A stretch of DNA of 64,000 bases from Mycogone perniciosa (Eukaryota; Ascomycota; Sordariomycetes; Hypocreales; Hypocreaceae): positions 186,001 to 250,000 of the forward strand of contig JAOALB010000076.1 of NCBI GenBank assembly GCA_025331125.1, read 5' to 3'. The position numbers and the translations under genes were made by a program. Of the stretch, positions 25,678 to 36,465 are shown piece by piece. Positions within the stretch are counted from its first letter, which is position 1, and every line of letters begins with the position of its first letter. The notes under the pieces were generated by a model that did not search any database, had not been told where the DNA came from, and saw only the letters and a program-made list of their open reading frames with translations.

Positions 25678-27599
25678 TAAAAACCTTCCTTTTTATAATA
25701 TTAAGTCTTAATACTTTATATTAATATTTTTATATATAATACTATTAAACTATTAATACTATTAAACCTTTATTTATAATAGCTTTAAAGGCTATAAGCA
25801 GTAATCTTTTTAATTTAAAAAAAGTATATATTTAAAATATAATAAAAAGTAAAAAATATTATTTTTATTAAAATAAAAATAAATTTCTATATTAATACTA
25901 TTACTATTAAATTTAATTTATTATTAAAAGAAAGTTAATATATTAAAATTTACTTTAATTAAAAGTTTAATATTAATAGTAACTTTAACTTTTTAATATT
26001 TAATCTTTTAAATTTACTTTTAATCTTTTTTATATAATTAAATATTAAAATTAATACTTTTAAAGCTTTAAAAAATATTAAAGTTAATAGTTAAGCCTTC
26101 TTTAAAAATTAAATAATAGTTTTATATATAATTTATAAAATATTTAATAATATTATATTTTAATTTTTAAAAAAAAAAAATATAATATTACTATTTAAAT
26201 AATTTAAAGTATTATTAACTTTTTTAATAATAATAATATAATAATTAAATTATAGTTAAGTACTTTTAAAGACTTTTATATTAATAAATTATATATTAAA
26301 CTCCCTTTAAATATATTATATTTTATTTAAATATATACTATAATTATAATTAAAATACATTAAATTAAAGTCCTTTTAATTCATATTAAAAAACACTTAT
26401 AAGTCTTTATTAAATTAAATTTAAAATTAGCTATATAAAAATATAAAGTATATTATATTTACTTATTAATTACTGCGATTATTTAATAAAGATTTAATGC
26501 TATCTTTTAAATATTATTAATAAAAATTAAATAATTAATAACTTTAATTAATTAAAAGATTAAATAAAAGTATTTTAATAAAAGAAATTAATATTTATGT
26601 TAATATTATAAAGGTTAAAGCAGTTTAATAATAGTTTATAAATATAATTCTAGGCTATTTAAAGAGGATTTTAAGCTCTTTTAATAATATAAAAGTAAAT
26701 TACTTTAAAGTTATTAAAGTAAAAGTAAAAATATAAATTAATTAAAATTTAATTAATATTTAACTTTTAAAGTAATTATATTAAAATAAATAAAAGAAAA
26801 TAGTTTTACTTTTATTTTTTAAATTAATTAATAAAAAGTTTATTTTTTAATTTAAATAGTATAATAAAATTAATATAAAGAATTACCTTTTTATTATAGT
26901 ATAAAAACTATTAAAATTTTTACTTTTAGTAAATATATTAAAAAAAGTTTAAATAGTACTTTTATATTAACTTTAAATAGAAAATATAAAGTTATTTAAT
27001 AAATATTTAATATATTAACTATTTAAAGTTATATAAAGCTATATATAAAATATATTTAATTAAACCTTTTTATAGCTATAAAAAGTTAATATACCTTTTA
27101 ATTATAAAACTATAAAAGGTTTATTAATAAAAAATAAAAGTATTTTAATAGATTTACTTTATAGCCCTTATACCTTTAAATATTATATAAAATATAATAA
27201 CTATTACCCCTTTTTTACTTTTATATATAATAGCAGTAAAAAGATTTTTATAATTTTTAATATAAAGAAAAAGATTATATTAAAAAATAGTAGTTTAAAA
27301 ATCCTTTAATAAATTTTAAAAACCTAATTAAAATTTAAAAAATAAGCAACTTTAAAAAATATTTTAAGCTAATATTGATAAATTAAAGCTAATATATAAT
27401 ACTACTTTTACCTTTATAATTAAAAAAGGCTATAATATTATTATAATATAAAAACTATATATATATATTATTTAAAAAGGATACTGCTATATAATATAAT
27501 ATAGAAAATTTTAAACTTTTTGTTTAATAATAATTTAAATAAACTACAGTATTTGCCTATAAATTTTAATATATATAAAAAAGTAAAAATTTAAATTAA

Positions 27600-30500
27600 A
27601 TAATTATTTATTAAAATTACTTAAAACCTTTTTTAAGTCTATATAAATAAAATTATAATTATTAACCTTTATAGAGAATATAATATATTTAAAGCCTTTA
27701 ATACTTTATTTATATAGTTAATTATTAAAAACTATATAATAGCTAAAGATTTTAATACTATATACTCTTTATAGTAAGCAATTAATAACTGCAATTAAAG
27801 TATATTAATAGCTAATTAAGCCTTAAAAACTAGCCTTTTTTCTTTAACCCTTTAAATACTTTAACCTATATATTAATTAATATAATTAATTTAATATTTT
27901 TAAATATATTATTAATAAAAGCTATATTAAAAGATTACCTTTTTATTAGCTTTAATTATATTATATTAAATATTATAATTTTAACTTTAATTCACTATTT
28001 AATATTATTTAAAAGGCTAAAAGTAAAAGGGGATAATAATAAAAGATATTTTTTAGCTTTAATTAAAAAAGGGATTTTATTTACTCCCCCCTTTAATTAA
28101 TAGCAGTAGCTATAAATTAAATAATTAAAGTATTGCTTTTTCTCTTTTATAAATTTATAAAAATAATAAATTAACTATTAAATTAATTACTTTTTAAACT
28201 ATAATAAAAAGCTAAATATAAAGAAATTCATTAAGCTTTTTTAACAATTAAAAAAACAGTAGCTATACTATTAAATGCCTATTTTTATAATATTTAAAAG
28301 ACTTTTAAAAAAATAATGAAGAATATAAAAAAATTATATTAGTAAAATATAATTAATATAATTAAAAAAAGTAAAGATATTTTTTATATAGCTTATTAGG
28401 CTAAATTAAAATAAATCTTTTAACTACTACTATTATAAATAAATAATTAAATTTTTACCTTTTAAAAAAAAAGCTACTGCCTTTTATAATATTATATTTA
28501 AAAGATATATAATAGTTAATAATATTAAAAACTTATAAATTTTAATTAATTAATAATATTAAATTATATTTTTAATAATAATTTTATTAAAACAAGCAGT
28601 AATAGCTATAATATATATAATAAATATACCTTTAAATATTAATAATATAATAATAAACCTTTTATATTTTTACTAGCTAATAATTAAAAAAATATATTTA
28701 CTTTTTTTATAAAATTTACTTTAAAATTAACTATTATTAATTAGCTTTTAAATTAATTAAAGTAATAATAATCTTTAAGTTAAAGAAAAGAAATCTTTTA
28801 TCTTTAAAGGCCTAAAAGCTAATCTCTCTCTTTTTATATTTAAATAAAAGACTTAAACGCTTTATTGTATAAAAGATAATATATACTGCAATTAAATAGC
28901 AGGTATTATATATTAAATAGGCTAGCGCCTTTTTTAAAAGATTAAATATAAATTTAATTATAGCTTTAATCTATAAAGTAAAGCTGGCTTTATATAATAG
29001 TAAAGTAATAATTTTAATTATAGTTAATATTTAAAAGGCCTTTAATATAATCTTTACTAATAGGTTAATACTTTAACTATATAAATAAAGCTGGTATAAC
29101 TATATAGCCTAATAGGCTTTCTCTTTTATTATAAACTATAAAGCTTAAGTAAAACTATAAAAGATAATAACCTAGCTGCTTCCTTTAAACTGCAGTCTCC
29201 TTTAAAGATTATTAATATCTTTAATCTTTATTTTACTTTATATAGCTTTAATATATTACTTACCTACTACCCCTATTTAGCTTTATATAGCAGTAATTAA
29301 ATAATTTTTTATTAATAAACTATAAAAAATTAGCTATATAAATAATATAGTATTTTATTTATTAATAATACCTTTAATTAAATAATAGCCTTAATAATAA
29401 CTACTTTTTAAAGGCTTTAATAATAAAGCAGTAATAATATAATATTATTTAATCTTAAAAAATAAAAGTAATATACTTTTTAAAATACTATATTTAAAAT
29501 AACCTGCTAGTAATATATAATAATATTAAAAAGACTGCCTTTGAAAAAGGTATAATTAAATAACTTAACGTTTTCTTTAATTAAAAGTTTAACTTTAAAA
29601 TATATATTAAAAAATAAACTATAAAAGCCTATATAGTAATAAATATACTTTAATATATTTTAAACTTTATATAAAGGGCTATATTATATTTAATATATTA
29701 AATAATTTATATATATATTCAGCTAATACTTTACTATAAAGTAAAAGTATAGTATAAAAGCCTAAAAGTATATAGAATATAATACCTTTTTAATTATATA
29801 AACCTAATCTTTAACATAGCTATATAGGCAATCCTTTTAATATAAAAAAACAATTTTTATATTAATTTTATATAAAGAGAGTAGGATCCCTTTAATAATA
29901 TAACTCTTTAATATTTAAAAGCTCCGATTTATAGTTAAACTACTATTATTAAATAATTAATACCCTTTAATTTATAAAACCCGCCTTAATTAACGCCTAT
30001 ATAGATATAATACTTTAATGCTTATAATAAAGTTATAGTAAACTATACAGCTTACTAAAAGCTGCTTAAAATTAACTTTTCTTTTTAAATTAATTAAATT
30101 TTAAACTTTTTTAACGCTATAAAGCTAAAGCTATAAATGAATTTAATAATTAAATAGCTATAATAATACTTTAAAATATAATAGTATTTACAGATAGTTT
30201 ATATTTTAATATAAAAGCAGTTTATAGCTTTTTAATATAGTAAAATAGTAAAAATATTATAAATAAATATAGTTAATTAAGCTTAATAAAAGTATTTAAT
30301 AGTAAAGCGGCTAAAGTATTAAAAAGACTTAAAGCCGCTTTAGCTAATAATAATAATATAAGGGATATTATTATCTATTTAAATAATATAGCTGTAATAT
30401 ATTGCTTTAAAGGTATATTATTAAATTTATTATAATAAATCTTTATTAAATTTTAAAGATTAAAGAATATATATAAAGAAAAAATATATATTTAATAGTA

Positions 30501-31020
30501 TTTAAGCTATTAAAGGATATAAAACAATAAAGCTATAAATTAATTAATAAAACTAAGCTATAAATAATTAATGCTTTTTAATGTAATACTTATATTTACC
30601 TTCTTTTAATAAAAGGTAAAGGCAAGACTGAGAATTAACTTTAAAAGTTAATAAAAAGAGAATATATTTAATATATACTATTTATTTAAATTAACTAAAG
30701 AACTAACAATTCTATAAAGAGAGCTTTACTATCTATTAACTGCTAGGTCCTAGTATAAAGACTTTGCGCAGTATTATAAGCGCTTTTAATATAAAGACGC
30801 TATAATAAACTGCAGCTGCAGTAAAAAGAAAGTATATAATTATATCTTTTAATACAGGAAGATTAGTAAAGTGCAATAATAAAGATTAGCCTTTTTAATC
30901 TGCGAATTAACTTTCTATTTATTAAAGACCGGCTATAATTACTTCCTTTAAATAGCGCAGGCCTTTAACTTTTTTGCTAGAATATACCTACACTATTAAA
31001 AAGCCTAATTAACTGCAATA
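27600..31020 (+). pseudogene. L2 ORF2 remnant: endonuclease, RT, RNase H
   Basis: Motifs seen directly: A-K-D-F-N at 27,742-27,756 (endonuclease A-G-D-F-N with Gly lost); a segment near 29,005-29,050 reading V-I-I-L-I-I-V-N-I-Q-K-A-F-N, matching the A-L-F-L-D-[IV]-x-G-A-F-D box of LINE reverse transcriptase with Asp to Asn; Y-I-N-N-I at 29,335-29,349 for Y-[VI]-D-D-I; and F-T-D-S at 30,187-30,198, the second RNase H motif with its Asp intact. Stops are mostly TAA or TAG at expected Gln positions. This domain order is that of Tad1-type fungal LINEs. Inactive. Confidence 0.72.
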
Positions 31021-31342
31021 TAAATTACAATACTAATTATTTAATTCTTTCTTTTATCCTATAAGGGATTTTACTTACGGCCTAATACTAAGCCTCCTTT
31101 TAATTGATAAGGGCTAACCCCCTGCTACAGCTAACTACAGTTACCTAATATACTATACAAGATTCGCGCGACTCTTTAACCCGCTAATAAGAGAAGAGCT
31201 AAAAGACTATACCCTTTAAGGCGATAAAATGTTATATACAGGGAATTTATATATTTATTAGTAATACTATAGCTAGTCCTAGTATAGTACATCTTTTTGC
31301 CTTACTGGGATTAGTAGCTTTTGCTATAGGACGTTAATGGTA

Positions 31343-31367
31343 TATCAATCAATCAATCAATCAATCA
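31343..31367 (+). repeat. (ATCA)n tail of LINE L2
   Basis: About six ATCA/TCAA units at the very 3' end of L2. Short simple-sequence tails of this kind are made by target-primed reverse transcription. The tail keeps CpA and has not been RIP-mutated. Confidence 0.85.
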
Positions 31368-31379
31368 GCCTATATAATA
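31368..31379. repeat. L2 target site duplication, right
   Basis: GCCTATATAATA, an exact match to 25,666-25,677. The following TATAAAGGCTCTAGACC is old pre-insertion sequence. Confidence 0.8.
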
Positions 31380-31439
31380 CTATAAAGGCTCTAGACCTTC
31401 CAGTCTCTTAATAAAAATATATATATATATATATAAAGA

Positions 31440-31970
31440 CAAATATTATAATTGTAAATAATAAATTCAAGAATAATAATAAAAATAATAATATTTAATA
31501 GTAATATTATTTAAAAATAATATAACTATTAATTCTTATACTAAATTAAGTATTTAACTATATTAAATAAATTTATTTACATTATTAAAAAGTTAAAGTA
31601 AATTAAAAATTTTATAGACTTTAATTTTATTAATCCTAAGCCTTATAATATAATAAAAGTAAAAATGAAATTAAATTATTAAATAAAATTATTGAAAAAG
31701 TTAAAAGGCTTATAAATATAAATAAGTAAAATTTTAATATTAGTTTATATATTAAAAAGTTAATAAAAATAATTAAATATATAAATTTAAAAGAAAATTA
31801 ATACATATTTAGATTCTTTTATATTTTCTTTTTTCTTTTTCCTATCTTTTATACATTTTTACTATTTATTTATTTTTTACTTTTATTTTACTTAACTTTA
31901 CTTTATAATTGAATAAATAAAAGCAGTAATAATAATTTAAATAAATAAAATGTTTTGTTAAAAAAGGGAG
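31440..31970 (+). mobile_element. 3' internal end of F retrotransposon, copy F2
   Basis: Reverse complement of F1 from about 8875 to 9420, so this copy runs on the plus strand. It is non-coding and ends with a purine-rich AAAAAGGGAG directly before the LTR. Upstream F sequence is absent, so F2 is a 3' fragment. The left boundary lies near 31,440, just after a (TA)n run at 31,411-31,431. Confidence 0.75.
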
Positions 31971-32118
31971 TTAATATATATATATATTAATATCAAAGTT
32001 ATCTTATAAAACCTTTAATTATATATATAATTATATATTACTATACCAGTCCAAATTCCTTTATTTAGGAGTTAACTGAATAAAACTACACTTTTTTATT
32101 AATATTTTATTTATATAA
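31971..32118 (+). repeat. 3' LTR of F2
   Basis: Aligns with the F1 LTRs in reverse complement. Landmarks are TTAATATATATATATTAATA at the start, CAGTCCAAATTCCTTTATTT in the middle and TTAACTGAATAAAACTA near the end. Heavily mutated. It abuts the A5 element directly. Confidence 0.75.
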
Positions 32119-32337
32119 AAACCCTTTATAGCTAGCTTTATAGGCTTTAAAATGATCCTTTAAACTACTCTTAAGCCTCTAAATTACTTATATTGCCTTC
32201 AAAGTAAAGCTATAGCAGCTTAATTATAGGCTCTTTAAATAATAGCTAAGGCTAACTATAAGGTTAGCCTTATAGTTAGCCTTGTTTATAGCAAAAGCAG
32301 GGCAGCTATATTCTTATAATAGGCATTATAATGCAAT

Positions 32338-32342
32338 AATAT
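32338..32342. repeat. Solo LTR target duplication, left
   Basis: AATAT, repeated exactly at 32,457-32,461. Confidence 0.8.
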
Positions 32343-32456
32343 TGCTACGTGCATTGGCACGCACAAGGTCACCATACGGGACCTCCATGACGTGTGTTAT
32401 CACATGCTGCTACTCTAGTCCAGATTCCTCCGTTCACCAACACTTTGATCTTATCA
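32343..32456 (+). mobile_element. Solo LTR of family F, not RIP-mutated
   Basis: A 114-bp LTR starting TGCTACGTGCATTGGCACGC and ending CACTTTGATCTTATCA, flanked by an exact AATAT duplication. It aligns with the F1 LTRs but lacks about 30 bp that they carry next to the CCAACA block. It has full CpA, TpG and CpG content in surroundings nearly free of them. Internal element sequence is absent, so either LTR-LTR recombination removed it or a short LTR was gained directly. It explains the open frame of 65 codons seen at 32,282-32,479, which is not a gene. Confidence 0.85.
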
Positions 32457-32461
32457 AATAT
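32457..32461. repeat. Solo LTR target duplication, right
   Basis: AATAT, an exact match to 32,338-32,342. Confidence 0.8.
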
Positions 32462-32936
32462 ATTAAATATAAAACGTAAAGGTTATTTTAGTCTTATAAA
32501 CCATTATACTATAAGCTATATAAAGCAGTATATAAAAGGGCTAAAGTATATATAGATAGCTACTAAGCTTATATATAAAAAGCAGTAATGAAAGATTTTA
32601 TATAATAAATTAATAATAATACAGTTGCGCGCGCTTTACTATATATGTTATTATTAGTGTATTTTAAATTTATTTATATTATCTTATAACTATATACTGG
32701 ATTTTAGAAGTAAAGTATAGGCAGTAGGAAAGTAAGGTAAATTTAAGTGTTATATCTAAATGGTAACTGTCTTTATCTTAAAATATAAATTAATAGCTCA
32801 AAACAATATGTAAATAAGTTTAATGCCTTAAGTTTAATATCTTAAATATATTAACAGTTATAGATACTAAAACACATATACATATATATATAAATATATA
32901 AGTATTAGCTTTATTTCACTTTTTATTTATAATACT

Positions 32937-33052
32937 AATATAATATATAATATCTGTTATTTAATATAATATATAATATCTGTTATTTAATATAATATAT
33001 AATATCTGTTATTTAATATAATATATAATATCTGTTATTTAATATAATATAA
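32937..33052 (+). repeat. Perfect 26-bp tandem repeat, 4.5 copies
   Basis: Four identical 26-bp units (32,937-32,962; 32,963-32,988; 32,989-33,014; 33,015-33,040) followed by a 12-bp partial unit. Each unit starts AATATAATATAT and ends CTGTTATTT. The copies show no difference, so the array expanded or was homogenised recently. No promoter or protein-coding role is visible. Confidence 0.95.
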
Positions 33053-33625
33053 CTCTCTTTATATAAACATTAATGAAATAGTTCTTTGTTATTAATTTTA
33101 TTAAAAGATTTAAGATTTATAATTTAAAATAAAGATTATATAATAATTAATTCATCTTAAACAACCTTATATTTCTAAAATTATTTACAATAAATAACAC
33201 TAGTAGAGTAAATGAAGATTACTATTAAAATAAATTAACTATATAAAGTTATAAAGTCTTTCTAGTAATTTCGCTTTATATATGTCTTACTCCATTATAT
33301 AATACTTAATTATACTATATAATGTAATATTTATAATTAGCTATTTTAATACTAATTAATAGACTGCTTTAAACAATAAGTCTTGGATTTACATTAGGGA
33401 GAAAAAAGAAAGGGTAAAACAATAAAACCCTATATAAACTTATTAGTTTTCAAATTCTATATAAAGTCGAATAAAATGGCTATATGTTTATAGAATCAAT
33501 TATAACGATATTATTACTTATGTATCATATTACCTTTATTACGTTTATGTTAGAAGCCCTATATACTTAATATATAAACTTCAAAGTTTCCATTTAAAAG
33601 CCTTAACAATCTTTTTATTTAATAA

Positions 33626-33734
33626 GCACTATAATTATAAGGCGTAAGTGCTACATTATTCAGTGAAAAATGAACCGCTATAATTGTAGCGCCCATCGCC
33701 TATAGTTATAGTGCATTCCCTATAGTTACAGCAC
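33626..33734. repeat. Cluster of four CTATAATTATAG-like near-palindromes
   Basis: GCACTATAATTATAAGGCG (33,626-33,644), CGCTATAATTGTAGCGC (33,676-33,692), CGCCTATAGTTATAGTGC (33,697-33,714) and CCCTATAGTTACAGCAC (33,718-33,734). The first and third are nearly perfect inverted copies of one another, and the second is close to a palindrome. They could be terminal repeats of a tiny transposon or binding-site-like elements; no function is shown. Confidence 0.6.
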
Positions 33735-33964
33735 TTAATATTTGCCCCTAATTAACTTTTTAATATTTAAAATATATAGTAGAATAATTATTTTAAAGGT
33801 TAATAGTTCTATATAGTAAGTCAATTCAAACCTTCCTAAGGAAACTATAATATTAAGTTATATATAATAGTTCTAGTATTAAACCTGTAATATATAGTAT
33901 AATATAAATATATTGAGTTTATAAGGGTAAAATGCCCTTTTTGTATATTATATAGGGTGTTACC

Positions 33965-36465
33965 ACTACTTTTTACTAAAGCAGAAATAGACCTTTATAT
34001 TAACGCTATTACTATTAAGCCTGGCCTATTATTGAAAGAAAGCTAATGTAATACAATATACTTGATTTAAAGTTAAATATTATTAGTAACTTTAATTTTT
34101 TAGCAGTTAATCTTTTAAATTTACCTTTAATCTCTTTTATATAATTAAATATTAAAATTGATACTTTTAACGGTTGTATATTAGTAAATTATATATTGAA
34201 CTCACTTTTAATATATAATATCTTACTTAAATATATAGTATAATATTAATCATTAAAATATATTTAATTAAAACCCCTTTACTTAATATTAAAAAGGATT
34301 CATAAATCTTCATAAATGAAACTTAAAATTAGCTATATAAAAGCATAAAGTATATTATTTTTATTTATTAATTGCACGGACTACTTAATTAAGATTTAAT
34401 AATATTTTTTAAACATTATCAATAAAACTTAAATAGTTAATAAACTAGCTAATTGAAAGATTAACTAAAAGCTTTTGAATAAAGAAAATAAAATTAATAT
34501 TTATATATTATTTTAAAGCTATTAAATTAAAAGTAGAAATATAAATTAATTAATTTTTAATTTTTAAAGTAATTGTATTCAAATTAATAAAAAAAGATTT
34601 TTATTTCTATTTTTTAAATGAATTAATAAATTTCATGTTTTTTATTTTAATAGTATAATAAAATTAATATAAAAGACTGCCTTTTCATTATAGTATAAAA
34701 ACTATTAAAAGTTTTACTTTTAATAAATATAAAGAAATTTTAACTACTGTATATATAGCATCCTTTAATATAAAATATAAATCTATTCATTAAATGTTCA
34801 ATATAATAACTATTTAAAACTATATAAGCCTATATATATATATTATATTTAATTAAATATTTTTATAGCTTTAAAAAGCTAATATCCTCTTTAAATATAA
34901 AGTTATTAAAAGTTTATAAATAAAACGTAAAGGTATTTTAATAGATTTATGTTATAGCCTTGAGCATTTAAATATTATTCAAAATAAAATAATTGTTAGC
35001 CTTTTTTTATTATTATATATAATAGCAGTAAAAAGACTTCTATAGTTTTAAGTATAAAGAAAAAGGTAATATTAAAAGATATTTTAAGTTAATATTAGCA
35101 AATCTGCGCTAATAAATAATACTGCCTTTACTTTTATCATTAAAAAGGGCTATAATATTATTATAATACAGGAACTATATATAAATATTATTTAAAAAGG
35201 GTAATATTATATAATGATAGATAAGGAATTTTAGACTTTTTTAATAATAATTTAAGTAAACTATAATACCTGCTTATAGGTTTTTATAAATATAAGCAGG
35301 AAAGTAAAGATTTGAGTTAAATAGTTATTTATTAAAACTATACAAAACTTTTTATAAATTTATATAAATAGGATTATGACTATTAACCTTTATAGAAAAT
35401 ATAGTATATTTAATGCCTTTATAACTTTATTTATAGAATTAATTATGAAAAACCATATAATAGGAAAAGACTTTAATTTTATATATATTATATAGTAGGC
35501 AATTAATAATAAAAAATAAAGTATATTAATAGTGAAATAGGCTATTAAAGTTCACCTTTTTCTCTTTAATTTACTAAATTCTTTAATTTATATATTTAAT
35601 AATATCATTAACCTAGCTACCTTTATAATAATTGGTATTTAAAAGGCCTTTAATATAATGATTATTAGTAAGTTAACACTTTAATTATAGAAACAAAACT
35701 AGCTTAACTTTATAGTTAAATAAGCTTAATTATTTATAATAAACAATAAAGTTTAAAAAAATTTAAAAAAATCAAACTATTCCCTTTAAACTATAGTCTT
35801 TGTGAAAGATTATTATTTCAATTTTTTTACTTTATATAACTTTAATATATTACTTATTTATAGTTTTTACTTAGCTTTATACAACTATCATCTGAATCTT
35901 TTTTTAATAAATTATAAAGGTTCAATTATATAAATAATATAGTATTTTTATTTATTAGCGATTCTTTTAATTAAATAGCAGTTTAAGTAATAGCTATAGT
36001 TTAAAAGCTTGAATAATAAAGTAAACAGAATGTTATATTATTTAATTTAAAAAAATAAAAGTAATATACTTTTTAGAATGCTATTCATATACTAACCTAT
36101 TAATAATATATAATAAAAGAACTGCCTTTAGACAAAGTATTATTAAATAATTAAGTATTTTTTTTAAATTAAAAGCTTAACTTTAAAATATATATCAAAG
36201 GATAAGCTACAAAAGCCTATATAGTGATAAATATACTGGGCAATATTTTACACTGTATTTAAAGAGTCGTTTTATATTTCTATATTAACTTATCTATATA
36301 TATATTATATTAACACGCTATCATAATGTAAATATATAATCTGAAGGGCTAAAAGTATATACAATATAATACCTTTTTGATTATATAGCTTTAAGCTTTA
36401 AAATAGTACTGTAAATTCTCTTTTTAATATTAATTTTATATAAAGAAAAAAGAATCCCTTCAATT
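33965..36465 (+). mobile_element. LINE fragment L5, internally deleted
   Basis: Collinear with L2 from about 25,870 to 29,880, missing about the first 190 bp. It covers ORF1-like sequence and the endonuclease region, then jumps near 35,610 from L2-equivalent 27,890 to about 29,000, losing the start of the reverse transcriptase (about 1.1 kb). It resumes with TATTTAAAAGGCCTTTAATA and stops near 36,465 where family E begins. All frames are broken. Confidence 0.75.

Larger units (their letters stand above)
25684..31367 (+). mobile_element. Full-length LINE retrotransposon L2
   Basis: A 5.68-kb non-LTR element on the plus strand. It begins CCTTCCTTTTTAT and ends TTAATGGTATATCA followed by an (ATCA)n tail, with a 12-bp or longer target duplication. 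Order: ORF1-like region (25.9-27.1 kb), APE-type endonuclease (about 27.6-28.0 kb), reverse transcriptase (about 28.7-29.5 kb), RNase H (about 30.0-30.3 kb), a C-terminal region (30.7-31.0 kb) and a 3' untranslated part that is rather well preserved (31.0-31.35 kb). The 5' two thirds are heavily RIP-mutated. It faces L1 head to head across about 150 bp. Confidence 0.88.
32118..32782 (+). mobile_element. Family A long variant, copy A5, split by a solo LTR
   Basis: Collinear with the long variant A4. Shared blocks include TAGCTAGCTTTATA, the self-complementary AAGGTTAGCCTTATAGTTAG area, GCAGGGCAGCTATATT, TTGCGCGCGCTTTACTA and the 3' block TATAGGCAGTAGGAAAG. The element is interrupted at 32,343-32,456 by a solo F LTR. 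The 3' tip is worn and the 5' end is cut by F2. Non-coding. Confidence 0.7.
32783..33964. other. Unassigned spacer with tandem and palindromic repeats
   Basis: Between A5 and LINE L5. Apart from the 26-bp array and the palindrome cluster described separately, nothing was recognised. From about 33,360 to 33,760 the sequence has more CpA/TpG than its neighbours and looks less RIP-mutated. No reading frame could be followed. Confidence 0.55.

Noticed and set aside
18510..31379. One giant DNA transposon with 6-kb terminal inverted repeats
   Set aside because: Each arm has its own target duplication, a LINE-type tail and endonuclease/RT motifs pointing to the tail, so these are two LINE insertions.
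32282..32479. Open frame of 65 codons, plus strand
   Set aside because: Created by the unmutated solo LTR (32,343-32,456) and its A5 flanks, not by a gene.
32937..33052. CRISPR array
   Set aside because: The units are contiguous with no spacers between them. It is a plain tandem repeat.
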